Positions 1-6,186 of a DNA stretch of 7,628 nt are shown here, piece after piece. The position numbers were made by a program, and so were the translations under genes. Numbering within the stretch: position 1 is the stretch's first letter; each line of letters opens with the position of its first letter. Origin of the DNA: Cohaesibacteraceae bacterium (GTDB lineage Bacteria > Pseudomonadota > Alphaproteobacteria > Rhizobiales > Cohaesibacteraceae); contig JAESRR010000086.1 of NCBI GenBank assembly GCA_016764535.1, forward strand, positions 1-7,628, given 5' to 3'. The notes under the pieces were generated by a model. It did no database searches and had not been told where the DNA came from. It saw only the letters and a program-made list of their open reading frames with translations.

Positions 1-858
1 CGCAAGCTGCAAGTCTCCATCAACGATGTCACTTTGTTCCAGGCAACGCTTCCAGAATGATCGTTCTTTTTCATTTCCACGCCGAAAAGCAAGAACAACA
101 GGCAAGGTAATTTTACCTTCGCGAAAATCGTCGCCGGTATTTTTCCCAAGGTCAATTGAAGAGCCACCATAATCCAGAGCATCGTCAATCAACTGAAAAG
201 CCAGACCCAGATTTTGCCCATATGAGCGGAATGCAGCTCGCTCATCACGTGAACTATTTTGCAGCACCGGGCCTACCTCACATGCAGCTGAAAATAATGC
301 GGCCGTCTTGGCGCTAATCACTGCCAGATATTCATCTTCTGTTGTTGATGTGTTTTTGGCGGCGCCCAATTGCAGCACTTCACCTTCAGCGATCACGCAG
401 GCAGCATTAGAGAGAATGTCGAGGGCGGTCAGGGAACCTACTTCCACCATCATTTTAAATGCCTGCCCAAGAAGAAAATCTCCCACAAGCACTGTCGCCT
501 GATTTCCCCACAACATTCGTGCAGCTTTTTTTCCACGCCGCATTTCACTTTCATCGACGACATCATCATGCAACAGAGTTGCTGTGTGCATAAATTCTAC
601 ACTGGTCGCCAGTTTTACATGCCCCTCGCCCTGATAACCACACATGGTCGCTGCTGCCAATGTCAGCATTGGACGCAAGCGCTTTCCACCGGATGAAATC
701 AAATGCCTGGCTATTTCGGGAATCATTTCTACATCAGAACCAGCCTTTTCAAGAATCAGGCTGTTTACACGGCGCAGGTCATCCGCTGTTAACTGGACCA
801 GCGGCTTGATCCCCGCTTCCGCGTTTTTTTTGTCGTCAATGGAAACAACAACACCCAC
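1..858 (-). CDS. ispB: Long-chain polyprenyl diphosphate synthase (octaprenyl/decaprenyl type), 3' end missing
   Basis: This cytosolic trans-prenyltransferase adds isopentenyl diphosphate units to an allylic diphosphate and makes the side chain of ubiquinone. The visible 286 residues hold GGKRLRP (57-63), the first Asp-rich motif DDVVD (98-102), GDFLL (126-130) and the second Asp-rich motif DDALD (225-229), the Mg2+-diphosphate ligands. The residue five places before the first motif is Ala (HTATLLHDD), as in long-chain enzymes. Alphaproteobacteria usually make Q10, so decaprenyl synthase (DdsA) is as likely as octaprenyl; length specificity cannot be read here. The GTG start at 858 has GAGGAG seven bases upstream; an in-frame TTG at 873 overlaps that site and is unlikely. 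Family members are about 320-340 residues, so roughly 35-55 C-terminal residues lie beyond the left edge. It is divergent from the DUF2007 gene. Family assignment is very secure. Confidence 0.95.
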   Translation of the reverse strand, partial: MGVVVSIDDKKNAEAGIKPLVQLTADDLRRVNSLILEKAGSDVEMIPEIARHLISSGGKRLRPMLTLAAATMCGYQGEGHVKLATSVEFMHTATLLHDDVVDESEMRRGKKAARMLWGNQATVLVGDFLLGQAFKMMVEVGSLTALDILSNAACVIAEGEVLQLGAAKNTSTTEDEYLAVISAKTAALFSAACEVGPVLQNSSRDERAAFRSYGQNLGLAFQLIDDALDYGGSSIDLGKNTGDDFREGKITLPVVLAFRRGNEKERSFWKRCLEQSDIVDGDLQLA

Positions 859-921
859 GGAGACACTCCTCAAAGAAAGGGACCAGATCACATGCAGTTC
901 TGATCGGAAAATTTCGCCGCG

Positions 922-950
922 AGCATAGGTCCCGACCCATGAGCAGGCAA
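922..950 (-). promoter_or_regulatory. ispB: Possible sigma-70-type promoter for ispB
   Basis: Read on the minus strand there is TTGCCT (945-950), a 17-base spacer and TATGCT (922-927). Each box matches four of six consensus positions. It would start transcription near 915 and leave a leader of roughly 57 bases before the GTG start. The same -10 sequence recurs in the mscL promoter candidate. Found by eye only, so tentative. Confidence 0.35.
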
Positions 951-1045
951 GGCGCGTTTTAGTGAATGCGGCCATTTGTCTTGAAACCATTGCATTACAA
1001 GGTCAAAACTATATGAGTGAAGATGTTTGAAAGAGGGCATAAACA

Positions 1046-1270
1046 ATGCGTGAATTAGTAAGAACCAACGATATGGTGATGATTTCATTCATAGAAAGCC
1101 TGTTGAGACGGGACGAAATATTGCATTTGGTTGTTGACGGCAATACGTCCGTTCTGGAAGGTTCAGTTGGTATATTACCCCGGAGAATTCTTGTGGATGA
1201 CAGTTACTACGATCAGGCGGCAACGTTGATGCGGGACGCAGGAATCGAGAACGAATTGCGCGAGATCTAG
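1046..1270 (+). CDS. DUF2007 domain small protein (putative signal-transducing protein)
   Basis: A 74-residue soluble protein that is one complete DUF2007 (PF09413) domain. The alphaproteobacterial form is recognisable from the opening MRELVRTND, the helix around SFIESLLRRD and the central SVLEGSVGILPRRILVDD strand (about residues 37-54), then a closing helix. No catalytic residues, cysteine ligands or membrane segment are visible. The family is thought to be a ferredoxin-like fold with a ligand- or protein-binding role, but no biochemical function is established to my knowledge. The ATG start has AAGAGGG (1031-1037) eight bases upstream. The stop lies only five bases before the methyltransferase start, which itself has a poor ribosome site, so the two are probably co-transcribed and perhaps translationally coupled. 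Family call is secure; function unknown. Confidence 0.88.
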   Translation: MRELVRTNDMVMISFIESLLRRDEILHLVVDGNTSVLEGSVGILPRRILVDDSYYDQAATLMRDAGIENELREI

Positions 1271-1275
1271 TTTCA

Positions 1276-2079
1276 ATGGTGGCATTTGAAGATCAGCTGA
1301 CGTGTTCACACGATCAATTCCTGGGCAATAAATTAGTGGTCATGCAACCCCGCAACGGACATCACCGGTCCGGTACAGACGCGGTGTTGCTCGCAGCATG
1401 CGTTCCTGCAAATGCGAGTGATGTAATTGTTGATCTTGGCGCAGGTGTCGGTGTCGCAGGCCTTTGTATAGCTACAAGAGTTTCAGATCTTCATCTCGTT
1501 CTGGCGGAAATTGATCCCCAACTCTGTGAGCTGGCAAATGACAATTGCCAAAACGGATTAAAAGACTCTTCGCTGGCCTCGTTTCAAATACTGAATACGG
1601 ATATCACGCTTAAGAGTAACCATCGAATTGCCGCTGGCTTGCGGGATAATATGGCCAACCATGTAATCTGTAATCCACCATTTTATCATCCTGACAAATT
1701 CCGGGCGTCTCCCGACTCGGCTCGTGCACGTGCGCATATGTTGACTGATGAAGGTCTGGAACCCTGGTTTCGCGCGGCCACATCCGTCCTCAAACATGGT
1801 GGGACTTTTTCAATGATCCATCGTGCCGATGCACTTGAGGATCTTCTTGCACAATTCGGCAGACGGTTTGGCAATATTTGTATTAAGCCGCTATACCCCC
1901 GCCCAAATTCCCCAGCCCACCGAATAATCGTGCAAGGTACCAAAGGTTCCAAAGCACCTATACAACTACTCGAAGGGTTCACTTTGCAGGATGGCAACGG
2001 TAACTATAGCTGTGCCGCCGAGCAGATACACCGGGATGGTACATCATTGCCAATGGTACCGCTCCCCCCTCAACGTTAA
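1276..2079 (+). CDS. trmN6: TrmN6-like tRNA (adenine-N6)-methyltransferase
   Basis: A 267-residue class I SAM-dependent methyltransferase of the TrmN6/YfiC group (COG4123), whose E. coli member methylates N6 of A37 in tRNA1(Val). Visible in order are the family N-terminal block with QPRNGHHRSGTDAVLLAA (24-41), SAM motif I VDLGAGVGV (52-60), the acidic ribose-binding residue in EID (78-80), and motif IV NPPF (133-136), the (N/D)PP(Y/F) signature of amino-N methyltransferases. The C-terminal part contains the PLYPRPNSPAHRIIVQG block typical of the group. The symbol reflects the family; the exact tRNA target in this organism is inferred, and a protein or rRNA substrate cannot be excluded. The ATG at 1276 has only a weak GAGA about ten bases upstream, within the end of the DUF2007 gene, which suggests coupling. 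No strong terminator follows; an AT-rich inverted repeat sits at 2091-2108. Confidence 0.85.
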   Translation: MVAFEDQLTCSHDQFLGNKLVVMQPRNGHHRSGTDAVLLAACVPANASDVIVDLGAGVGVAGLCIATRVSDLHLVLAEIDPQLCELANDNCQNGLKDSSLASFQILNTDITLKSNHRIAAGLRDNMANHVICNPPFYHPDKFRASPDSARARAHMLTDEGLEPWFRAATSVLKHGGTFSMIHRADALEDLLAQFGRRFGNICIKPLYPRPNSPAHRIIVQGTKGSKAPIQLLEGFTLQDGNGNYSCAAEQIHRDGTSLPMVPLPPQR

Positions 2080-2090
2080 CCGAGTTATAC

Positions 2091-2108
2091 AATTTGCTCC
2101 GCCAAATT
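2091..2108. repeat. Short AT-rich inverted repeat after the methyltransferase gene
   Basis: AATTTG (2091-2096) and CAAATT (2103-2108) are perfect inverted arms around a six-base spacer, 12 bases after the methyltransferase stop. The stem has one G-C pair and the following bases are TATTAAAT rather than a T-run. It could be a very weak terminator, but chance is a fair explanation. Confidence 0.2.
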
Positions 2109-2147
2109 TATTAAATCAGCGACCAAATTCACTTTATCTCTAACGAA

Positions 2148-2177
2148 TTGTTCTCAAAGTCCTATATACGACATAAT
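2148..2177 (+). promoter_or_regulatory. Possible promoter for the S49 peptidase gene
   Basis: TTGTTC (2148-2153), an 18-base spacer and CATAAT (2172-2177) lie in the 123-base gap before the peptidase. The -10 box matches five of six positions and the -35 box three. The start would fall near 2184, just ahead of the AGGAGA ribosome site (2191-2196). This would separate the peptidase pair from the DUF2007-methyltransferase pair, though read-through is possible. Confidence 0.35.
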
Positions 2178-2202
2178 CAACATTTCTTTTAGGAGAACCC
2201 GC

Positions 2203-3054
2203 GTGGCGTTCTGGAAAAATCTTATCCCGGCCAAATTGCGAAAACACAAAGTGACCATTCCTGTTGTGCGGCTGCATGGTGCCATTGGTACCGGGGGGAA
2301 TTTTCGATCCGGATTGTCTCTTGCATCGTCTGTTGATTGCCTCACACGCGCGTTTTCCTTCAAGGATTCTCCAGCCGTCGCTCTGTCAATAAATTCTCCG
2401 GGAGGTTCACCGGTTCAATCCAGACTTATTTTTCAGCGCATTCGCCAGTTGGCTGCCGACAAAAATAAACTGGTACTGGTGTTTTGTGAAGATGTTGCGG
2501 CCAGCGGCGGATACATGATCGCACTTGCCGGGGACGAAGTTTACGCTGATCCAACTTCAATAATTGGATCAATTGGCGTTGTTGCGTCTGGATTTGGTTT
2601 TGAAAAAGCCATTGAGAAACTCGGCATTGACCGGCGTGTATACACATCAGGCTCAAACAAAGCGGTTCTTGATCCATTTCTTCCAGAAAATCAAAAGGAC
2701 ATTGACCATCTCCTCGAACTTCAAAAAGAAGTTCATGAAATTTTTATTGATATGGTCAAATCACGACGCGGAGATAATCTGTCGGATAACGAAGAACTGT
2801 TCACAGGACAATTCTGGACAGGCCAGACTGCCCTGCAACTGGGTCTGGTTGATGGACTGTCGGATATGCGTGCAGAATTGCAGGCGCGTTACGGGGACGA
2901 TGTAGAACTTAAACTTATCTCCCAGAAACAGGGACTTATGAGCAAGCTGAATTTGTTTGGTTCACAAATGGACCCGGTTTTGGGATCATTGTCACCCAAA
3001 AATTTACTTGGCACCCTTGAAGAGCGTGCACTTTGGTCCAGATTCGGGATATAA
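2203..3054 (+). CDS. S49 family serine peptidase (SppA/SohB-like), no membrane anchor
   Basis: A 283-residue peptidase of the SppA/SohB family, which in other bacteria degrades signal peptides and membrane-protein fragments with a Ser-Lys dyad. Visible are the oxyanion-region SINSPGGSP (62-70), the nucleophile in AASGGYMIA (Ser101), the conserved SIIGSIGV block (119-126), and the candidate general base in TSGSNKAVLDPF (Lys153). The Ser-Lys spacing of 52 equals that of Bacillus SppA (Ser147/Lys199). It corresponds to one catalytic domain, about half of E. coli SppA. No signal peptide or transmembrane helix is visible at the N-terminus, so the protein looks cytosolic, which is odd because family members are usually membrane-anchored. 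The GTG start at 2203 has AGGAGA six bases upstream. The following small membrane protein begins six bases after the stop and could act as an anchor or partner; that is inference. Confidence 0.9.
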   Translation: MAFWKNLIPAKLRKHKVTIPVVRLHGAIGTGGNFRSGLSLASSVDCLTRAFSFKDSPAVALSINSPGGSPVQSRLIFQRIRQLAADKNKLVLVFCEDVAASGGYMIALAGDEVYADPTSIIGSIGVVASGFGFEKAIEKLGIDRRVYTSGSNKAVLDPFLPENQKDIDHLLELQKEVHEIFIDMVKSRRGDNLSDNEELFTGQFWTGQTALQLGLVDGLSDMRAELQARYGDDVELKLISQKQGLMSKLNLFGSQMDPVLGSLSPKNLLGTLEERALWSRFGI

Positions 3055-3060
3055 TTTTTT

Positions 3061-3255
3061 ATGCTTGCAAAATTGCTCACTCTGGCAGGAATTCTCATAG
3101 CTTTCTGGGCTTTACTTCGGCTTGTCGCAGCTCATAAAAAACGCTCAACGATTGCGGCACAGGATGCAAAATTATCTCGCCAGGATGAGATAGAAACCAT
3201 TACTCTTGAGCAGGATCCCGAAACCGGGATTTTCAAATCCTCAAAAAAGAAATAG
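3061..3255 (+). CDS. Small single-span membrane protein, function unknown
   Basis: A 64-residue protein with one hydrophobic helix at about residues 5-24 (LLTLAGILIAFWALLRLVAA), then a basic patch (HKKRS, 25-29) and a charged tail ending in SSKKK. By the positive-inside rule the tail should be cytosolic. No cysteine, lipobox or catalytic motif is present, so I assign no function. The ATG lies six bases after the stop of the S49 peptidase gene; the only possible ribosome site is GGGA about eleven bases upstream inside that gene, which suggests co-transcription and perhaps coupled translation. A short membrane protein behind this peptidase also fits my recollection of related alphaproteobacteria, where glycyl-tRNA synthetase genes often follow; they do not here. 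It is likely a real gene because of its position and clean membrane topology. Confidence 0.7.
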   Translation: MLAKLLTLAGILIAFWALLRLVAAHKKRSTIAAQDAKLSRQDEIETITLEQDPETGIFKSSKKK

Positions 3256-3313
3256 CGCAGTTAGTACTGTATTTTCATAGCCACCCGAGAACGTGATGTG
3301 TTAATCGGATAGA

Positions 3314-3718
3314 ATGGCTGTACTTGTTCCTTTATATTTTTCCCTGATCGCTTTTTTTGGTGTCCTTTTCCTTGCGGGTGCCGAGGTTGCATTTATAACT
3401 CTCCCGGCAATATTTTTATCCTGGATATTTGTCCTGAGGCGAGTTGTAGGTCGTCAGCACAGCCACATTGTTATCATAGGTGGCGGCATGCTAACCGGAC
3501 TTGTTGCCCTGGTTATTTCCGCTTTTTTTATCGTTATTTCCCAGAGCTATGTTATTGATCCCGCAAATATTTTAACATCCGGAATAGAATCTGCTATCTG
3601 GCTGGTAATGGCCGTTGGCTGGTATGTATTGCCTCTGGCTGCACTGTTTGCGCTGTTTGCTCACATCGTCGTTGTTCGCGTTCGTGACAAACACTCACCT
3701 ACCCGGGATATTGAATGA
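3314..3718 (+). CDS. Four-span hydrophobic membrane protein, function unknown
   Basis: A 134-residue, very hydrophobic protein that I do not recognise. Four membrane spans are apparent at about residues 4-22, 24-42, 51-76 and 91-119. A short basic loop (RRVVGRQHSH, 42-51) separates spans two and three, and the tail VRVRDKHSPTRDIE is hydrophilic. There are no conserved charged residues inside the spans that would suggest a transporter, and no named motif. The ATG at 3314 is the only good start because an in-frame TAA lies at 3302-3304; the ribosome site (GGATAG) is poor and close. It stands alone, 58 bases after the small membrane protein and convergent with mscL, with no clear terminator on either side. 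It is probably real, given its consistent topology, but could be lineage-specific. Confidence 0.65.
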   Translation: MAVLVPLYFSLIAFFGVLFLAGAEVAFITLPAIFLSWIFVLRRVVGRQHSHIVIIGGGMLTGLVALVISAFFIVISQSYVIDPANILTSGIESAIWLVMAVGWYVLPLAALFALFAHIVVVRVRDKHSPTRDIE

Positions 3719-3855
3719 CACTGGAGTTCCGCGGGGCGCAGCGATTTACAGTTTGCCCGGTGCATTAACGGCCCATTCCCAACAAGACCATGTCATTCCC
3801 GCTCCCACCCGTCATAACAAACACCAGAGCCAAACTTCATTTCGATATTATTCGA

Positions 3856-4272
3856 TTAATTCTTTGCCAACAGATCTCTGATCTCGGTCAGTAAAACTAT
3901 ATCCGCTGGTGTGGCCCTGGGTGCAACTTGTTTGATTTCATCCTTTTCGCGCAGCTTGTTGACCATCCTGACCATCAGAAAAATAATCCAGGCAAGTATC
4001 AAAAAATTGAGCACAACAGTGAAAAAATTACCATAAGCCAGTACCGCGCCCTGCTCTTTTGCCGCATCAAGCGTCAAGGCGGTAACATCCGATGACAAGG
4101 GAAGAAAATAATTGGAGAAATCCAGTCCGCCAAGGATGGAACCGGCAACCGGCATAATAACATCCGCTGTTAGTGACTTGACGATAAGACTGAACGCACC
4201 ACCGATAATAACCCCGACAGCCAGATCCATCACATTACCTCTGGCAATAAATTTTTTGAATTCACCCAGCAT
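3856..4272 (-). CDS. mscL: Large-conductance mechanosensitive channel MscL
   Basis: MscL is a homopentameric inner-membrane pore that opens under membrane tension and releases solutes during hypo-osmotic shock. The 138 residues match the family throughout: the amphipathic N-terminal helix [14 protein letters not shown], the pore-lining first span with [12 protein letters not shown] (16-27) and DVIMP (37-41), the GGLDFSNYF turn (48-56), a periplasmic loop of about 25 residues, the second span (about 83-105) and the cytoplasmic bundle ending [12 protein letters not shown]. Length is normal (E. coli has 136). An in-frame TTG at 4275 would add one residue, but GGGGA (4280-4284) is seven bases from the ATG at 4272 and only four from the TTG, so the ATG is preferred. 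A promoter candidate lies at 4309-4337. It converges with the four-span membrane protein gene with 137 bases between them. Confidence 0.97.
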   Translation of the reverse strand: MLGEFKKFIARGNVMDLAVGVIIGGAFSLIVKSLTADVIMPVAGSILGGLDFSNYFLPLSSDVTALTLDAAKEQGAVLAYGNFFTVVLNFLILAWIIFLMVRMVNKLREKDEIKQVAPRATPADIVLLTEIRDLLAKN

Positions 4273-4277
4273 CAAAA

Positions 4278-4284
4278 CTTCCCC
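4278..4284 (-). promoter_or_regulatory. mscL: Ribosome binding site that decides the mscL start
   Basis: GGGGAAG read on the minus strand. The distance from GGGGA to the ATG at 4272 is seven bases, against four to the TTG at 4275. This favours the ATG, and the resulting N-terminus aligns with E. coli MscL. Confidence 0.6.
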
Positions 4285-4308
4285 TGATTGTACTATTTAG
4301 CTGGAAGG

Positions 4309-4337
4309 AGCATAGGTTTGATCATTTGTTCTGTAAA
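4309..4337 (-). promoter_or_regulatory. mscL: Probable sigma-70-type promoter for mscL
   Basis: Read on the minus strand: TTTACA (4332-4337, five of six consensus bases), a 17-base spacer and TATGCT (4309-4314, four of six). Transcription would start near 4302, giving a leader of about 30 bases with the ribosome site. It lies downstream of the 4378-4413 hairpin, so mscL is probably insulated from the hydrolase gene. Confidence 0.45.
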
Positions 4338-4377
4338 TCAAGTGCTTTTGTGCATACACAATTGGTTGTATCAAAGC

Positions 4378-4413
4378 ATAATGGCACATTCTGTCGCCAG
4401 AATGTGCCATTAT
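4378..4413 (-). terminator. Perfect 16-bp hairpin, likely terminator of the SleB-type hydrolase gene
   Basis: Arms 4378-4393 and 4398-4413 are perfectly complementary over 16 bp with a four-base loop. On the minus strand the loop is GCGA, a GNRA tetraloop closed by a G-C pair, whereas on the plus strand it is TCGC. That asymmetry suggests the structure works in minus-strand RNA, 40 bases after the hydrolase stop. The T-run expected for an intrinsic terminator is weak: the minus strand continues GCTTTGATAC. It may instead be a 3'-end stabilising hairpin or a copy of a dispersed palindromic repeat. The hairpin is certain; its role is inferred. Confidence 0.6.
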
Positions 4414-4453
4414 AGAGGTCAGTTTGACTGAAATGTCGCGAAGGGATATATCC

Positions 4454-5836
4454 CTAGCTCCAGCCTCCTCCATATGTTTTGTAGAATATGTGCAACCCGA
4501 TTTTGTCGCGCTTCTTCATTTTTCTGGCCCATTTTGGCCGGACATAAGTTGCATGATAGTGCGTAGAAGAACCTATTGTTTTGAGCCAGACTTTGCCGTC
4601 AATAACACGATCGGCTATTTTCTGTGCCTGATCCCATGATTTTCTATCATTAATTCGATCACGGATACCATCACAGGCAAATGAGAACTGACAGCGATTG
4701 CGCCAGTGCTTGTTTTGGTACACCACTCCACATATCGATTTGGGATAAGCCGGGTTTTTGACACGGTTCATGACGACCTGAGCTACGGCAATCTGGCCTT
4801 TTTCCGGCTCACTTCGACTTTCAAAATATATGGCATTTGCCATACATTTACGCTGTTTACTGGAATAGGACGAACGGGGTATCGCATTTGCAACCCACTT
4901 GTGTTCGCCTTTGGTCGATACTTTGGCTTTACCCGAAGAGCCAAACAACCAGCCAAGCGAAGATTTTCTTTTGCTACTCACAGATTTGTTTGCTGCAGTG
5001 GAACCAAGAGATGCCACACGAGAGACCACTTTAGTGCCAGACTTCGCGACTTTTGTTGACTTTGTTTTTAGCGGACTGGATTTTGAATATTTTTCTACAT
5101 TACCTCGTTTTGCAGGACGTGGAAGAGCCGATAAAACGGGCAGTATATCTGGTTCAACAATCACGGGATCAGGTTCGACGAAATCACTCAGCCGGGGACC
5201 CGAAAGTACCAAACGGAACGGCGCTTCAATTGCCGCGCGATCGGAGGGAGCAAATGCAGATGCCACCTGGGTTTGAACTACAATTGTAGCGGGCCGCTTT
5301 AATTTCCGATATGCAAGCAGGGTCTTTGGCGTGCTTTTACGTGTAAAAGCAACTCTGGGTAAATCGCTTTCGGTTGAAGGCGAAAGTATGCTTCCCATTT
5401 CCCAAATAGCGTCACCTGGAAGACCTAACGGGCTATCGGGTGCGATGATCGAGGTTTTGCGATCTTCTTTTGCAGATCGATTAACACTCTGAATTTCTGT
5501 TCCGGAATTACTTAACCTGTCGGTAGCCTTCAGCAAATTTTTCGCGGATGGAAGCCCAATTGTGTTTCGCTCGTCAGAAAACGAAATACCGATTGAACTC
5601 TGCCCGGTAGAAAGTGTCTGATCTTCACCGAATGTGAATGTTGCTGAATGTGTTGATCCTGGAGGCGATGCAACCAAATGACCAAGCCAGCGTTCACTGT
5701 CTCGCATTCCAGACATGACAAGGCTGGCAGCGTCCTGGTAGGCCACTTGACTGGTAGACCAGACAAATACACCAGCACCGACAGAAAGAGATAGAGACGC
5801 CTTGGCAAGCATCTTCGAAAATCGTCTGGTACGCAT
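4454..5836 (-). CDS. SleB-type cell wall hydrolase (Hydrolase_2) with signal anchor and basic linker
   Basis: A 460-residue envelope protein carrying a C-terminal Hydrolase_2 domain (PF07486), the fold of the spore cortex-lytic enzymes SleB and CwlJ; in non-sporulating Gram-negatives it is predicted to cleave peptidoglycan glycan strands. Order of parts: basic N-terminus MRTRRFSKMLAKAS with a hydrophobic stretch to about residue 28 (uncleaved anchor or signal peptide), a long low-complexity region, a Lys/Ser-rich linker (about 242-309), then the catalytic domain (about 330-460). Visible motifs are AIYFESRSE with the likely catalytic Glu339, VAQVVMNRV (351-359), CQFSFACDG (382-390) and STHYHATYV (424-432). 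The ATG at 5836 is chosen because GGAG lies five bases upstream and the signal anchor then begins at once. An in-frame ATG at 5968 gives 504 residues but has no ribosome site and puts 44 unusual residues before the signal. The 4378-4413 hairpin follows the stop. Confidence 0.88.
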   Translation of the reverse strand: MRTRRFSKMLAKASLSLSVGAGVFVWSTSQVAYQDAASLVMSGMRDSERWLGHLVASPPGSTHSATFTFGEDQTLSTGQSSIGISFSDERNTIGLPSAKNLLKATDRLSNSGTEIQSVNRSAKEDRKTSIIAPDSPLGLPGDAIWEMGSILSPSTESDLPRVAFTRKSTPKTLLAYRKLKRPATIVVQTQVASAFAPSDRAAIEAPFRLVLSGPRLSDFVEPDPVIVEPDILPVLSALPRPAKRGNVEKYSKSSPLKTKSTKVAKSGTKVVSRVASLGSTAANKSVSSKRKSSLGWLFGSSGKAKVSTKGEHKWVANAIPRSSYSSKQRKCMANAIYFESRSEPEKGQIAVAQVVMNRVKNPAYPKSICGVVYQNKHWRNRCQFSFACDGIRDRINDRKSWDQAQKIADRVIDGKVWLKTIGSSTHYHATYVRPKWARKMKKRDKIGLHIFYKTYGGGWS

Positions 5837-6186
5837 TACTACTCCAGAGATATTGTTACGCAACAAGGGAACGAAAAACCTTCTGTCCCCAAACTCTACA
5901 ATTGACACCCAAAACTCATGACTGTCCCGTCTGTGCAACCCCACTGAGCTTGCCTGACTTGCGATCATAATGTTCGATTAACCTTGAGAGAGCGTTAAAA
6001 CTTTCTTTCGAGAGTCTTAATTCAGCCTGGTTCCACCCCGGATGAATGTCTGAATGCATAATCAGGCTTTATTCAGTGCCTATCCATGTTCGAAATATGA
6101 TATTTTTGTGATGTGTAACTAAAGCTCCGGAAAATATTATTCAGGGAACCGGCGGATTTTTAATATATTTTGTCCAAAATTTCCTG
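5837..6186. other. Divergent intergenic region between hydrolase and HD-GYP genes
   Basis: This 350-base stretch must hold the promoters of both flanking genes. It becomes 218 bases if the hydrolase starts at 5968. No RNA gene or third gene is apparent. On the plus strand TATGAT (6096-6101) lies 18 bases after TTCAGT (6072-6077), a weak promoter candidate for the HD-GYP gene with a good -10 box and a poor -35 box. Inverted arms TTGTT (5853-5857) and AACAA (5862-5866) sit just upstream of the hydrolase ribosome site and could be a small operator or chance. AGCCTG and CAGGCT form a loose inverted pair between about 6025 and 6070. The stretch is AT-rich close to the HD-GYP start. Confidence 0.4.
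5842..5846 (-). promoter_or_regulatory. Ribosome binding site that decides the hydrolase start
   Basis: TGGAG on the minus strand, five bases before the ATG at 5836. The competing ATG at 5968 is preceded by TAATCGAACATT, with no Shine-Dalgarno match at normal distance. Confidence 0.55.

Noticed and set aside
308..928. Three overlapping plus-strand open frames of 64-108 residues
   Set aside because: They lie antisense to ispB, whose frame has every family motif; their translations are low-complexity and lack ribosome sites.
3258..3275. CAGT/ACTG hairpin followed by TATTTTC after the small membrane gene
   Set aside because: A four-base stem is too short to support a terminator call.
3775..3815. 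Repeated CATTCCC words resembling dispersed proteobacterial GTCATTCCCGC repeats
   Set aside because: No complementary GCGGGAAT arm is present, so it is at most a decayed relic and more likely chance.
3615..3881. 88-residue plus-strand open frame running from the four-span gene into the mscL 3' end
   Set aside because: It overlaps two better genes in other frames and its translation shows no coherent fold or ribosome site.
4706..5289. Plus-strand open frames of 65-125 residues opposite the hydrolase gene
   Set aside because: They mirror the Lys/Ser-rich linker and catalytic domain on the other strand and have no credible starts or domains.
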